Below are positions 1-8,410 of a stretch of 56,597 nucleotides of DNA, piece by piece. Positions within the stretch are counted from its first letter, which is position 1; every line of letters begins with the position of its first letter. The notes under the pieces were generated by a model. It had not been told where the DNA came from. It did not search any database and saw nothing but the letters and a program-made list of their open reading frames with translations. The stretch spans positions 1 through 56,597 of the forward strand of contig JAFVXK010000017.1 in assembly GCA_017501175.1 (NCBI GenBank), written 5' to 3'. The DNA comes from Clostridia bacterium (GTDB lineage Bacteria; Bacillota_A; Clostridia; Oscillospirales; CAG-272). The position numbers and the translations under genes are program-made.

Positions 1-678
1 GAACACCTTTGACTCAAGGGTTACGTAAACCTTTTCCTTGTCGTAGGTGGTTGCAAGTATCTCGTCAAGAGACTTTTTAAATCTTGCTCTCGGACCTATT
101 CTGTCCGCAGGAATATCCTTGTAGCCGTCGGGAATCCAGATGTTCATAACGCAGGGAATACCGGTTTCGGTGGCAAAATACTCGGATATTTTAAGACAAG
201 CGATAGCGTGTCTTACCCAGAAAGCGCGAACCTCCTCGTCGGGAGAGGAAAGCGTAAGATTGTCCTTTACCATCGGGTGCGAGAAGAAGGTGGGGTTAAA
301 ATCAATTCCCGCGCCGTATTTCTTTGCAAGCTCAACCCATTTTGCGAAATGCTTCGACTCGATTTTGTCGCGGTCCGTCCACTCGCCCTCTTCAAACACC
401 GCATAGCAGGCGTGAAGATTTATCTTTTTTTTGCCGGGAATAAGCGAGAATGCCTTTTCCATATCCATAGAAAGCTCATCAAAGCTTCTTGCCTTGCCGG
501 GATAGTTGCCCGTCGCCTGTATTCCGCCTGAAAGCGCGGAGGGGCTGTCAAAGCCTACGACGTCATCTCCCTGCCAGCAGTGAATTGCTATTGTGGTGCT
601 CTTAAGCGCCTCTATTGCCGCCTCGGTGTCAATTCCGTATTTTGCGTAGGTTTCTTTTGCAGATGCATAGCCTCTCAT
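1..678 (-). CDS. rhaA: L-rhamnose isomerase, C-terminal part missing
   Basis: RhaA converts L-rhamnose to L-rhamnulose, the first cytoplasmic step of rhamnose catabolism. The 226 visible residues follow the family N-terminus closely: HCWQGDDVVGFD, GGIQATGNYPGKAR, a LIPGKKKINLHA strand, the WVELAKKYGAGIDFNPTFFS segment and MNIWIPDGYKDIP. The gene runs off the left edge, so roughly half of a typical 415-residue enzyme is not seen. Its ATG overlaps the rhaB stop codon as ATGA, which points to translational coupling within one rhamnose operon. No frameshift or missing residue is apparent in the part that is present. Confidence 0.96.
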   Translation of the reverse strand, partial: MRGYASAKETYAKYGIDTEAAIEALKSTTIAIHCWQGDDVVGFDSPSALSGGIQATGNYPGKARSFDELSMDMEKAFSLIPGKKKINLHACYAVFEEGEWTDRDKIESKHFAKWVELAKKYGAGIDFNPTFFSHPMVKDNLTLSSPDEEVRAFWVRHAIACLKISEYFATETGIPCVMNIWIPDGYKDIPADRIGPRARFKKSLDEILATTYDKEKVYVTLESKVF

Positions 679-1997
679 ACTGTTTCTCCGTTTCTTTTCA
701 TTTGTATTTTAAGATTTCCTATTGCAGTCGCCTCGATGGGAAGCGCTATAACTCTCTTTCCGGTGTATTTCTCGGTTATAGAGTTGAGGTATCCGTTTTT
801 CGCACCGCCGCCTACAATGTATATGTCGGGGTAGGTTCTGCCGGTGTTGCTCTCAAGGTCGCGTATTGCCTCGTTATAGCAGTATCCAAGGCTTACGTAA
901 GCCGAGTTGAAGTAATCGGCAGGTGTCACGGGAGCGCTCTCGCCGCGCTCGGCAAAGTAATCGTGAATAGCGCCCTTCATACTTTTGGGTGCAAGGAACG
1001 CGCCGTCGTTTACGTTGAATATACCCGCAAAGCTGCTTTCCTGTGCCATAGCGGCAATATCGACGTAAGAGGTGTCGGGACAAAGCTCGGCTCTGAGGCT
1101 CTGTATTATCCACATACCCGTGATGTTTATCTGGTAGCGGTTGTAGCCTACTCCGCCCTCGTTTGAATATCCCGAAACTCTGCTCTTTTCGTCGGTCAAG
1201 GGCTTCGGAGTCTTTACTCCGAGAAGCGACCAGGTTCCCGAGGATATGTAGGGCGAATCATTCTCCATTGTTATCGCCTCGACAGCGCTTCCCGTGTCGT
1301 GAGTCGCGCAGAATACGACGTCAAGATTTCCGCCTACCTCGCCTTCAACCTCAGGCGTAAGCCTTCCTATAAGGTCGCCGGGCTGAGATATTTCGGTGAT
1401 AAAGCACTCGGGAAGTCCAAGTCTTCTTATTATCTCTTCGTCATATTCGAGAGTTTCAGCGTTCACGAGAGCACCCGTCGTAAGATTTGTAAACTCCTTT
1501 TTCTTAACTCCGGTGAGCTTATACATAATATACTCGGGCATCATAAGGAAATCGGTAACTCCCTCAAGCCTGCCTGCCATTTTATCGTGGTAAAGCTGAT
1601 ATACCGTGTTAAATTTATTGAACTGTATTCCGGTTCTTGCATACAGCTCCTCGAAGGGAATTATCTTATGTACCTCGGGTATTGACTCGTCGGTACGGAA
1701 ATCTCTGTAAGCGTAAGCGGGCATTACCGCCTCGTCCCCGCGGAGAAGAACGTAGTCGACGCCCCAAGTATCGACAGACATACTTACTATATCGGGGTAT
1801 TTTTCAAGCGACGCCTTAAGACCCGCCTTAACCTCACGGACAAGTCTATCGGTGTCCCATACGAGATGACCGTCCACCTCGTCCATTCCATTCGGGAAAC
1901 GGTATATTTCCTCGGTTTTAACCTCTCCGTTTTCGAGCCAACCGACAATGTGTCTGCCGCTTGACGCACCAATATCAACTGCAAGATAGTAGTTCAT
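675..1997 (-). CDS. rhaB: L-rhamnulokinase
   Basis: A FGGY-family sugar kinase of 440 residues that phosphorylates L-rhamnulose to rhamnulose 1-phosphate. The N-terminal phosphate-binding loop (DIGASSGRH, residues 8-16), DTWGVDY near residue 76, ATHDTGSAV near 231, SSGTWSLLG near 252 and a C-terminal IVGGGAKN are all present. The choice of rhamnulose over xylulose or fuculose rests on the adjoining rhaA and on overall similarity to RhaB. The start is the ATG preceded by AAGGGAGAT. It is the first gene after a clear promoter and shares an ATGA overlap with rhaA downstream. The divergent AraC-type gene is the probable regulator. Confidence 0.94.
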   Translation of the reverse strand: MNYYLAVDIGASSGRHIVGWLENGEVKTEEIYRFPNGMDEVDGHLVWDTDRLVREVKAGLKASLEKYPDIVSMSVDTWGVDYVLLRGDEAVMPAYAYRDFRTDESIPEVHKIIPFEELYARTGIQFNKFNTVYQLYHDKMAGRLEGVTDFLMMPEYIMYKLTGVKKKEFTNLTTGALVNAETLEYDEEIIRRLGLPECFITEISQPGDLIGRLTPEVEGEVGGNLDVVFCATHDTGSAVEAITMENDSPYISSGTWSLLGVKTPKPLTDEKSRVSGYSNEGGVGYNRYQINITGMWIIQSLRAELCPDTSYVDIAAMAQESSFAGIFNVNDGAFLAPKSMKGAIHDYFAERGESAPVTPADYFNSAYVSLGYCYNEAIRDLESNTGRTYPDIYIVGGGAKNGYLNSITEKYTGKRVIALPIEATAIGNLKIQMKRNGETV

Positions 1998-2031
1998 AGC
2001 TTATCTCCCTTAAAATTTATATTACAATTCT

Positions 2032-2060
2032 ATAATATCATATATTTAAAGGATAAGCAA
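2032..2060 (-). promoter_or_regulatory. Promoter of rhaB-rhaA
   Basis: Reading leftward: TTGCTT (2055-2060), 17 bp, TATTAT (2032-2037), about 35 bp before the rhaB ATG. It lies back to back with the promoter of the AraC-type gene, so one regulator could control both. I did not find a convincing operator repeat between them. Confidence 0.75.
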
Positions 2061-2103
2061 GGTTGAAAATTACTGTAAAAAGTGTCTTTTTTTAATATTT
2101 TTA

Positions 2104-2132
2104 TTGAAAATTCTCCAAAAATGTGATAAAAT
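2104..2132 (+). promoter_or_regulatory. Promoter of the AraC-type regulator
   Basis: TTGAAA (2104-2109), 17 bp, TAAAAT (2127-2132) with an extended TG just upstream of the -10 box. A TCGGAGGA ribosome-binding site follows before the ATG at 2163. Confidence 0.75.
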
Positions 2133-2162
2133 AGAACATAATCAACTTTTTCGGAGGAATTT

Positions 2163-3119
2163 ATGCAGAGCTTTCTTCTTGAAAAGCTATCCGCAATCAG
2201 CGAGGACGAAAAGCGCATAATAAACGGCGAAAACATTTATCGCGAGCTCGGCGACAGCGATGCCGATTTCGTAATTTCCGCCGAGAATATAGGCTCGGGT
2301 GAGGTGAGCATCAGCCGACACACCAGATTTTCCCCCTTTCCCCGCCACCGCCACAACTATATCGAAATGATGATAGTCCTCTCGGGAAGCATAACACACA
2401 GAATAGACGGGCGTGAGGTAAGGCTAGAGAGGGGCGACGCCCTCTTTCTAAACAGGCACATCTCGCACTCGGTTGACCTCGCGGGTGAGAATGATATAGG
2501 CGTCAATCTGATACTCTCGGACGGCTTTATCGGTAGCGTTTTATCAATGCTCGGCGAGTCGGTATTCTCGGGCTTTATAAAGGAAAGCTCACGCCCGTCC
2601 GGCAGAGCTATGTATCTTCACTTCTCTGCAGGCGGAAAAAAGCAGATAGAAAATCTCACCGAGAACATTATTTTCGAGTTGACCGAGGAGCGCGCAAACA
2701 TTGACATCATAACGCGCACGCTGGCTCTTCTTCTCCGATATTTGTCGGCTGAAAGCGACTCGCTTTTGATAGGAGCAAGCTTCGCGGAAACCGTTGAAAG
2801 CAAAAGAAAAAAGACGATTTCAGCATACCTTAAAAGCAACTACAAATCAGCCTCGCTGACAGAGCTTGCAGGAAAGCTTTACCTTTCGCCGCCGTACCTT
2901 TCAAGGCTCGTCCTCGAGCTTTTTGGGAAGAGCTTCAAGGCTCTTTTGATAGACGAGCGAATGCACCGAGCTATGACTCTGATTTTGGAAAGCTCGATGC
3001 CTATAAACGAAATCATATCGAGCGTAGGATACGAAAACGCCTCGTATTTTCACCGTGAATTTAAAAAGCGCTTTGGCAGGACTCCCCTTTCGGCAAGAAA
3101 AATCGAAAAAACACGCTAA
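2163..3119 (+). CDS. AraC-family regulator with N-terminal cupin, probably rhamnose-responsive
   Basis: A 318-residue transcription factor. The N-terminal half has a cupin-like sugar-sensing fold (FPRHRHNYIEMM near residues 60-71, then DGREVRLERGDALFLNRH). The C-terminal hundred residues carry the two helix-turn-helix motifs of AraC proteins, with LTELAGKLYLSPPYLSRLV and INEIISSVGYENASYFHREF followed by the usual FGRTP end. It is divergent from rhaB across a 165-bp gap containing promoters for both directions, so it most likely activates or represses rhamnose genes. That role is inferred from position; the ligand cannot be read from sequence. TCGGAGGA before the ATG supports the start. Confidence 0.9.
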   Translation: MQSFLLEKLSAISEDEKRIINGENIYRELGDSDADFVISAENIGSGEVSISRHTRFSPFPRHRHNYIEMMIVLSGSITHRIDGREVRLERGDALFLNRHISHSVDLAGENDIGVNLILSDGFIGSVLSMLGESVFSGFIKESSRPSGRAMYLHFSAGGKKQIENLTENIIFELTEERANIDIITRTLALLLRYLSAESDSLLIGASFAETVESKRKKTISAYLKSNYKSASLTELAGKLYLSPPYLSRLVLELFGKSFKALLIDERMHRAMTLILESSMPINEIISSVGYENASYFHREFKKRFGRTPLSARKIEKTR

Positions 3120-3123
3120 ATAC

Positions 3124-3152
3124 TTGACAACAGCCACTCTCTTTGCTATAAT
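3124..3152 (+). promoter_or_regulatory. Consensus sigma-A promoter for the gene at 3195
   Basis: Perfect TTGACA (3124-3129), 17 bp, perfect TATAAT (3147-3152). It begins five bases after the AraC-type stop codon, so the acyltransferase-like gene has its own transcription start. Confidence 0.85.
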
Positions 3153-3194
3153 TGAAGCGCCCATATAAAATGATTTTGAAAGGTAATTTTTGCT

Positions 3195-4058
3195 ATGATA
3201 AAGCGCATAATGAGCGAATTCGATTTTCCCGCAGAGGCTGTCGAACACCTCTCCGAGCAGTACGCGATACTCGTCGCCTGCGATGAGGCAAAGGACAGTC
3301 TTTCGAGGGCGTGTAACGCTCTTTTTGAAAACGACGGCGACTATATGACGCCGATTAACGAGATTGCCGAAAAAACGGGTATTTTCAAGCACACCGTATC
3401 GATGCTCGTTCTTCTTCTCGCGTCACAGCCTCTTCGTGACCTTTACAACGAAAAGGGCTTGCCCGAGAACGTTTGGCACGACTCTATGTGCGACCTGCGC
3501 AACAAGCTCATTGAATATAAAAATCTTAACGGCGTTTGGGGCACTGACGTTGAGAGCTGGTTCAAGCAGTTCTTCACCCTTGACCGCTTTGCCCTCGGCA
3601 GACTTCATTACAACCTGGGAACACTAAATCTGCCCTGCGGAGATAAGCTGAAGGCGGGTGACACCGTAGTATATATCCATATCCCCTCATCAGGGCCTCT
3701 GAATATCGACGACGTGCGTGCCTCGCTCCGTATGGCGCGCGAGTGGTACAAGAAGGATTTCGAGGGTGGCAACGTTGTCCTTGCCTGCTCCTCGTGGCTT
3801 CTCTACGCCCCTCTCACCGAAAGACTTCCCGACAAGTCTAACATAAAGAAATTTGCAGGACTTTTCGATATATACGACAATAGAGGAGAGCCGACGAACA
3901 AGAATTTCTGGAGAATATTCTACCGCAAATATTCGCCCGAGGTGCTCGCCGAGATTGAGCCTAAAAACAGCCTTGAGCGCGCGGCAGTAGACCTTATCAA
4001 GTCGGGCGACACGCTCGGCATCGGACTTGGAATAATCAGAAGCTTCGAGCTTGATTGA
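3195..4058 (+). CDS. Acyltransferase domain-containing protein (GNAT-like), function unknown
   Basis: A 287-residue cytoplasmic protein without signal peptide or membrane segment. It resembles a family annotated as acyltransferase domain-containing protein, with a helical N-terminal region followed by a GNAT-like C-terminal domain. Family-like segments are WHDSMCDLRNKL, FFTLDRFALGRLHYNLG, KAGDTVVYIHIPSSGPL near the middle and CSSWLLYAP further on. The conserved histidines and tryptophans suggest an enzyme or ligand-binding pocket, but I cannot name a substrate. It is transcribed alone, from a consensus promoter to a strong terminator, so its neighbours say little. The family call is from memory and is moderate in confidence. 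Confidence 0.65.
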   Translation: MIKRIMSEFDFPAEAVEHLSEQYAILVACDEAKDSLSRACNALFENDGDYMTPINEIAEKTGIFKHTVSMLVLLLASQPLRDLYNEKGLPENVWHDSMCDLRNKLIEYKNLNGVWGTDVESWFKQFFTLDRFALGRLHYNLGTLNLPCGDKLKAGDTVVYIHIPSSGPLNIDDVRASLRMAREWYKKDFEGGNVVLACSSWLLYAPLTERLPDKSNIKKFAGLFDIYDNRGEPTNKNFWRIFYRKYSPEVLAEIEPKNSLERAAVDLIKSGDTLGIGLGIIRSFELD

Positions 4059-4071
4059 ATTTAATATTTTG

Positions 4072-4103
4072 AGGGTGAGCCAAATGCGGCTCACCCTTTT
4101 TTT
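4072..4103 (+). terminator. Terminator of the acyltransferase-like gene
   Basis: A 10-bp perfect stem (AGGGTGAGCC, 4072-4081, with 4088-4097), a 6-nt loop and a T7 run. The convergent feoB stop codon lies at its end. Confidence 0.9.
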
Positions 4104-6174
4104 ATGAAAATAACACTGCCAGGAAGTTTATAAGCGCGCAAAGAACAACGCCGAGTGCTGTGGGAAGAATAAACGCAAGAACCGCGTATCTTAACTTTCC
4201 CGTTTCTCGCTTTATCGTTACGAGAGTCGTCGCGCAGGGGAAATGGCAGAGCGAAAAAATTATAACCGACACCGCCGTCCATACGCTCCACCCGTTAGCC
4301 AAAAGAAGCTCTCTCACAGCGCTCGACGAAAGCTCGGATAGGCTTCCTTCCGCGGCATAAGCCATAAGCGCAATAGGTATGACAATCTCGTTTGCAGGTA
4401 TTCCGAGTATAAACGCAGCAAGAATTGTGCCGTCCATTCCAAGAAATCTGCCTATTGGGTCAAGCGCACTTGTTATCACGGATAAGACGGTAGCGCCGCC
4501 AAACGAGAGGTTTGCAAGAAGCCATATAACAAGTCCGGCAGGTGCTGCTACCTTTACCGCTCTCCAAAGAACAGTAAGAGTTCTGTCAACAAGCGAGCTT
4601 GTCACAACGCGCAAAAAGTCGGGCTTACGGTAGGGCGGCATCTCTATTGTGAAAAACGAAGGCTCTCCCCGAAGAAGCGTAGAAGTGAGCACCCGTGTCA
4701 AAAAAAGTGTTAAAAAAACTCCCAAAACAACCGTTAAAGTCAACGCGACGGCAACGATAGCTCCGCCAACAAGTCCCCCGACACCCGAGGCAAAAAATAT
4801 TCCCGCAAGCAATATAACCGTAGGAAATCTTCCGTTGCACGGCATAAGAGAATTGGTAAGTATAGCTGCTAGCCTTTCGCGCGGAGAATCTATAATTCGA
4901 CACCCCGTAACACCCACGGCATTACAACCGAGCCCCATACACATAGTAAGCGCCTGCTTTCCGCAAGCGCCTGCGCAGCAGAGCGGGCGGTCAAGATTAC
5001 AGGCTATTCTCGGCAGATAACCCGAATCCTCAAGAATTGTGAAAAACGGAAAGAATATCGCCATCGGCGGAAGCATCACCGACACCACGTTCGCAAGTGT
5101 ACCAAGAATGCCGTTGCATATAAGACTTACGCACCACGTGGGCGCGCGCACTCCCAAAAGCAGCATCTCCGCACCCGATATTACGTAATCAAACAAGGCG
5201 GCAAGCCAGGCAGACGGATAGTTGGCAAGCGAAACGGTTATCCACAAAACAAGCGCCAAAAGGAGCGCCATAATCGGAAACGCGGTGTACCTTCCTGTTA
5301 GAATTTTATCTATTTTTTCATCACGCTTGGGGTATTCGTCGAGCGAAAGCCCGGGGAGCGTGTTAAAAATCAGCTCAGCAGTGTCGCGTAAAGCAGCGCT
5401 TATCAGGTCGCCCGCCTCAATAGAATATGCTTGAACCTCATCACAAAGAGAGTTTATTCCCTCGGGATTACCGATGCGCTCTGATATGCTTTTGCAAAGG
5501 TCGCGGTCGTTTTCCAACATTCTCAAAGCAAAGAAGCGTCGCGGCTCATCACAGCCCAAAAGCGACAGTCTTTCCACCCCATAGCTTACGGCGCGCTCTA
5601 TTTGCTCTGTGTATTTTATCTTCAGCTTTCCGCTGCACCCCTCGCAAAGTGCTCTGTCTATCGCTTCAAAAAGCTTATCGAAGCCTCGTTTTTTACGCGC
5701 ATCGACGGCGACTGTCGGAATTCCCAAAATCTCTTCCAGCTTTTCGGTGTCTATACTTGCGCCGGAACGCTCTGCGGCACGGGCGAAATTAAGGCACAAA
5801 ACGCACTTCTCGGTTGCTTCCATTACTTGAAAAAGCAGATTTATTCCCGAGCGAAATCTCGTAGCATCGGCTACAACTACGGTAACGTCCCCGCCCCCAA
5901 AGCAAATGAAATCACGGGCAACGCTCTCCTCCTTTGACCTTGCAAAAAGCGAATAAGTACCGGGAATGTCGCACAGAAGATATCTTTTATCCTCTACTCT
6001 TACCTCTCCGACAGCTGTATCTACCGTCTTTCCCGCCCAGTTGCCCGTATGCTGCTTTCCACCGGTCAAGGCATTGAAAAGTGTGCTTTTCCCCACGTTG
6101 GGATTTCCTGCAAGCACGACGCGGACCGCACTCTCGGCGTCACCGCGGTTTTTTTCTATGCTCCCACAGCGCAA
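4102..6174 (-). CDS. feoB: Ferrous iron transport protein B
   Basis: A 690-residue inner-membrane Fe(II) importer with an N-terminal GTPase domain. The P-loop GNPNVGKST is at residues 23-31, NWAGKT at 45-50, DIPGTYS at 69-75. The rest is a polytopic membrane domain with the family's PFF, CGKQAL, MGLGCNAVGV and SLMPCNGRFPT segments. The guanine-recognition (G4) motif, normally NxxD, reads NFAR at residues 129-132, so the Asp that contacts guanine is replaced by Arg. The start is TTG, chosen because AAAGGAGGA lies six bases upstream and no closer ATG fits. It follows feoA by 18 bp. Confidence 0.95.
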   Translation of the reverse strand: MRCGSIEKNRGDAESAVRVVLAGNPNVGKSTLFNALTGGKQHTGNWAGKTVDTAVGEVRVEDKRYLLCDIPGTYSLFARSKEESVARDFICFGGGDVTVVVADATRFRSGINLLFQVMEATEKCVLCLNFARAAERSGASIDTEKLEEILGIPTVAVDARKKRGFDKLFEAIDRALCEGCSGKLKIKYTEQIERAVSYGVERLSLLGCDEPRRFFALRMLENDRDLCKSISERIGNPEGINSLCDEVQAYSIEAGDLISAALRDTAELIFNTLPGLSLDEYPKRDEKIDKILTGRYTAFPIMALLLALVLWITVSLANYPSAWLAALFDYVISGAEMLLLGVRAPTWCVSLICNGILGTLANVVSVMLPPMAIFFPFFTILEDSGYLPRIACNLDRPLCCAGACGKQALTMCMGLGCNAVGVTGCRIIDSPRERLAAILTNSLMPCNGRFPTVILLAGIFFASGVGGLVGGAIVAVALTLTVVLGVFLTLFLTRVLTSTLLRGEPSFFTIEMPPYRKPDFLRVVTSSLVDRTLTVLWRAVKVAAPAGLVIWLLANLSFGGATVLSVITSALDPIGRFLGMDGTILAAFILGIPANEIVIPIALMAYAAEGSLSELSSSAVRELLLANGWSVWTAVSVIIFSLCHFPCATTLVTIKRETGKLRYAVLAFILPTALGVVLCALINFLAVLFS

Positions 6175-6192
6175 ACCAACTCCTCCTTTACG

Positions 6193-6423
6193 CTACTGTG
6201 TATATATTTTCATAAGGTCGCGTCTGCGTACCGCAATAACCTTGCCCCCGACGACGAGCATTATCGGGTCTCCGAGCGGACTTGCCCCAACGCATCTTAC
6301 GTGCTCGCCTCTGAAAAATCCAAGGTCTATAAAGCGGCGCCTTACCTCCCCCTTCAAATCAAGAGAGGATACCTCGCGCCTTTCGCCGATTCCAATGGAA
6401 TCAAGCGCTTTTTTGAATTTCAT
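6193..6423 (-). CDS. feoA: Ferrous iron transport protein A
   Basis: A 76-residue SH3-like protein that works with FeoB at the cytoplasmic side of the membrane. The family core is visible: RRRFIDLGFFRGEHVRC, then GASPLGDPIMLVVGGKVIAVRR and a final hydrophobic strand. It is full length for the stand-alone FeoA family. It is the first gene of feoA-feoB, with a promoter and a dyad symmetric site upstream, and the pair ends against the acyltransferase-like gene. Confidence 0.93.
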   Translation of the reverse strand: MKFKKALDSIGIGERREVSSLDLKGEVRRRFIDLGFFRGEHVRCVGASPLGDPIMLVVGGKVIAVRRRDLMKIYTQ

Positions 6424-6452
6424 TTCTTTTCCACTACCATTCTTTTTTTCAA

Positions 6453-6517
6453 GCCGACAGATAAAAAGAATACTGTCAGCTACCTATATTCTATTCTAAA
6501 ATCCAAATTGATGACAA
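6453..6517 (-). promoter_or_regulatory. Candidate feoAB promoter with a downstream dyad
   Basis: Reading leftward: TTGTCA (6512-6517), 18 bp, TAGAAT (6488-6493). Just after the expected start point is an 8-bp dyad with one mismatch (6453-6460 with 6473-6480, 12 bp apart). That is a position suited to a repressor operator or a leader hairpin. It does not match a Fur or DtxR box that I can recognise. Confidence 0.45.
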
Positions 6518-6524
6518 AACTATC

Positions 6525-6569
6525 CAAACAAAAGAAAAAGAGAGTGCTTCGCCATAGAAAGCACCCTCT
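6525..6569 (-). terminator. Terminator of the phosphate operon
   Basis: Reading leftward, a 10-bp stem (6560-6569 with 6539-6548, one G-U pair) with an 11-nt loop is followed by a T-rich tail at 6525-6538. It lies just after the Na/phosphate symporter stop codon, and the feoAB promoter overlaps its far end. Confidence 0.8.
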
Positions 6570-6602
6570 TTGTTTTGTATTATATTAAAAGCAAATCGGA
6601 TT

Positions 6603-8372
6603 TTAAATGCTGTATTTGCGCTGATACTCAGCGAACTTATCGTCAAAGCCCTCGCTGCCCTCTCTGATTTGTGCAAGATACTTGTGCATATCAAGAGCAT
6701 CAAACGCCGATATTTCGATAACACAGCCTGCAATATTTGAACAATGGTCGGCTACGCGCTCAAAGTTCGTAAGAAGGTCGGAAAGCACGAAGCCGTGCTC
6801 TATAGAGCACTCGCTCTTTTGCAGTCTGAGTATGTGATTAAGCTTTATTTTATCACGAAGCTCGTCTATTTGTTGTTCAAGAGGCTCGACGTCACCCGCT
6901 CTCTCAATATCGTCGCCGATAAACGCCTCGTAAGCAATCGAAAGTATCTCGTCTATAGCACCGCGAAGCACGGTTATCTCGCGCTGTGCCTGTTGTGAGA
7001 ACTCAATCTTTTTATCGTGCATTTCCTCTGCCGACTCAACTATGTTGACAGCGTGGTCGGATATACGCTCGTAGTCGCCGATAATGTGAAGAAGCTTAGT
7101 TATCTGCCTTGAATCACGCTCGTCCATGTCGCAGGACGAAAGCTTGACAAGATAGCTTCCGAGCGCGTCCTCAAGAACGTCGACCTTAGCCTCCTTGTCC
7201 CTTATATCGTCGGCAAGCTTGGCGTCGTATTTTTCAAAGAGCGTGAGAGAATTACGAAGAGCCGTAGTAGCCATTTCCGCCATGATTCCGGTAACCTCAG
7301 CCGCACGTCCGACGGCAAAGGCGGGAGTTTCAAGCAGACGGTCATCAAGAAGGCTCTCGGTTTCGCTCTCCTTTCCATCCTTGATGGTTAGGGTGGCAAG
7401 TTTTTCAAGAAGCCTATAGAACGGACCTATTATAACTACGCATATAATCTTGAAGACCGTATGTACTAGGGCTACGCCCCACATATCAATATAAGTACCT
7501 GAAACAAACTCAGCAATAGGTGTCACCAGCCATGAAATCAAATAGAACAGTGCCAGAACTATAACCACGCCGATAATATTGAAGTAAAGATGCACGAGAG
7601 CCGCACGCTTACCGTTCTTGTTTGCGCCGACAGAGGAAAGCATCGCAGTAACGCAAGTACCTATATTCTGTCCCATAATAATGGGAATTGCCGCGCCGAA
7701 GGTAATAGCACCGGTTGCCGTAAGCGACTGAAGAATACCGACAGATGCCGAGGAAGACTGAACTATTGCGGTAAGCACTACACCTGCAAGAACGCCGAGA
7801 ATAGGATTAGAGAACATAGTAAGTATTGACTTGAAGCCCTCGTCGTTCTTAAGTCCCGAAACGGCGTCGGACATCATTGACATACCTACCATAAGTATCG
7901 CAAAGCCAAGAAGGATTACACCTATATCCTTTTTCTTTCCGCGCTTTGTAAACATAACGAGGCATATGCCGATAACGGCAAGGATAGGCATCCATGCATC
8001 AGGCTTAAGCCACTGTATTACTCCAAGTGCCGCCTCTGCCCCGTCGCTGCCAATGCCCGAAAGAGCCGTAAGCCACGCGGTAACTGCCGTTCCAACGTTA
8101 GCTCCTATAATAACTCCAACCGACTGAAGAAGTGTCATCGTTCCCGAGTTAACAAATCCAACCACCATAACCGTAGTTGCCGAGGACGACTGTATGACCG
8201 CCGTTACGGCAAGGCCGAGAAAAAAGCCCTTGACGGGATTGGTTGTCATTTTTCCGAGTATCGACTTTAAATTATTTCCCGCACTCTTTTTAAGCGCATC
8301 GCCCATAATTTCCATTCCGTAAAGGAATAAGGCAAGGCCGCAAAGTAGCGAAAGTATTTCAAAAGGTCCCAT
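6603..8372 (-). CDS. Na+/phosphate symporter with C-terminal PhoU-like domain
   Basis: A 589-residue membrane protein of the Na/Pi-cotransporter family, expected to bring phosphate in with sodium. Two inverted repeats each carry the family's glutamine-serine signature: QSSSATTVM near residue 61 and QSSSASVGI near residue 206. The last 220 residues are soluble and helical, resembling the PhoU fold (repeated ERISDHAVNI and ERVADHCSNI segments), a common fusion in Bacillota. The gene follows phoR by 38 bp and ends at a terminator, so it is the last gene of the phosphate two-component operon. That placement strongly suggests PhoP control. Frame, length and start (GGAG before ATG) are unremarkable. 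Confidence 0.93.
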   Translation of the reverse strand: MGPFEILSLLCGLALFLYGMEIMGDALKKSAGNNLKSILGKMTTNPVKGFFLGLAVTAVIQSSSATTVMVVGFVNSGTMTLLQSVGVIIGANVGTAVTAWLTALSGIGSDGAEAALGVIQWLKPDAWMPILAVIGICLVMFTKRGKKKDIGVILLGFAILMVGMSMMSDAVSGLKNDEGFKSILTMFSNPILGVLAGVVLTAIVQSSSASVGILQSLTATGAITFGAAIPIIMGQNIGTCVTAMLSSVGANKNGKRAALVHLYFNIIGVVIVLALFYLISWLVTPIAEFVSGTYIDMWGVALVHTVFKIICVVIIGPFYRLLEKLATLTIKDGKESETESLLDDRLLETPAFAVGRAAEVTGIMAEMATTALRNSLTLFEKYDAKLADDIRDKEAKVDVLEDALGSYLVKLSSCDMDERDSRQITKLLHIIGDYERISDHAVNIVESAEEMHDKKIEFSQQAQREITVLRGAIDEILSIAYEAFIGDDIERAGDVEPLEQQIDELRDKIKLNHILRLQKSECSIEHGFVLSDLLTNFERVADHCSNIAGCVIEISAFDALDMHKYLAQIREGSEGFDDKFAEYQRKYSI

Positions 8373-8410
8373 ATTTTCTCCGTTCTGCCGCTATCGCGGT
8401 CTTTAATTAG

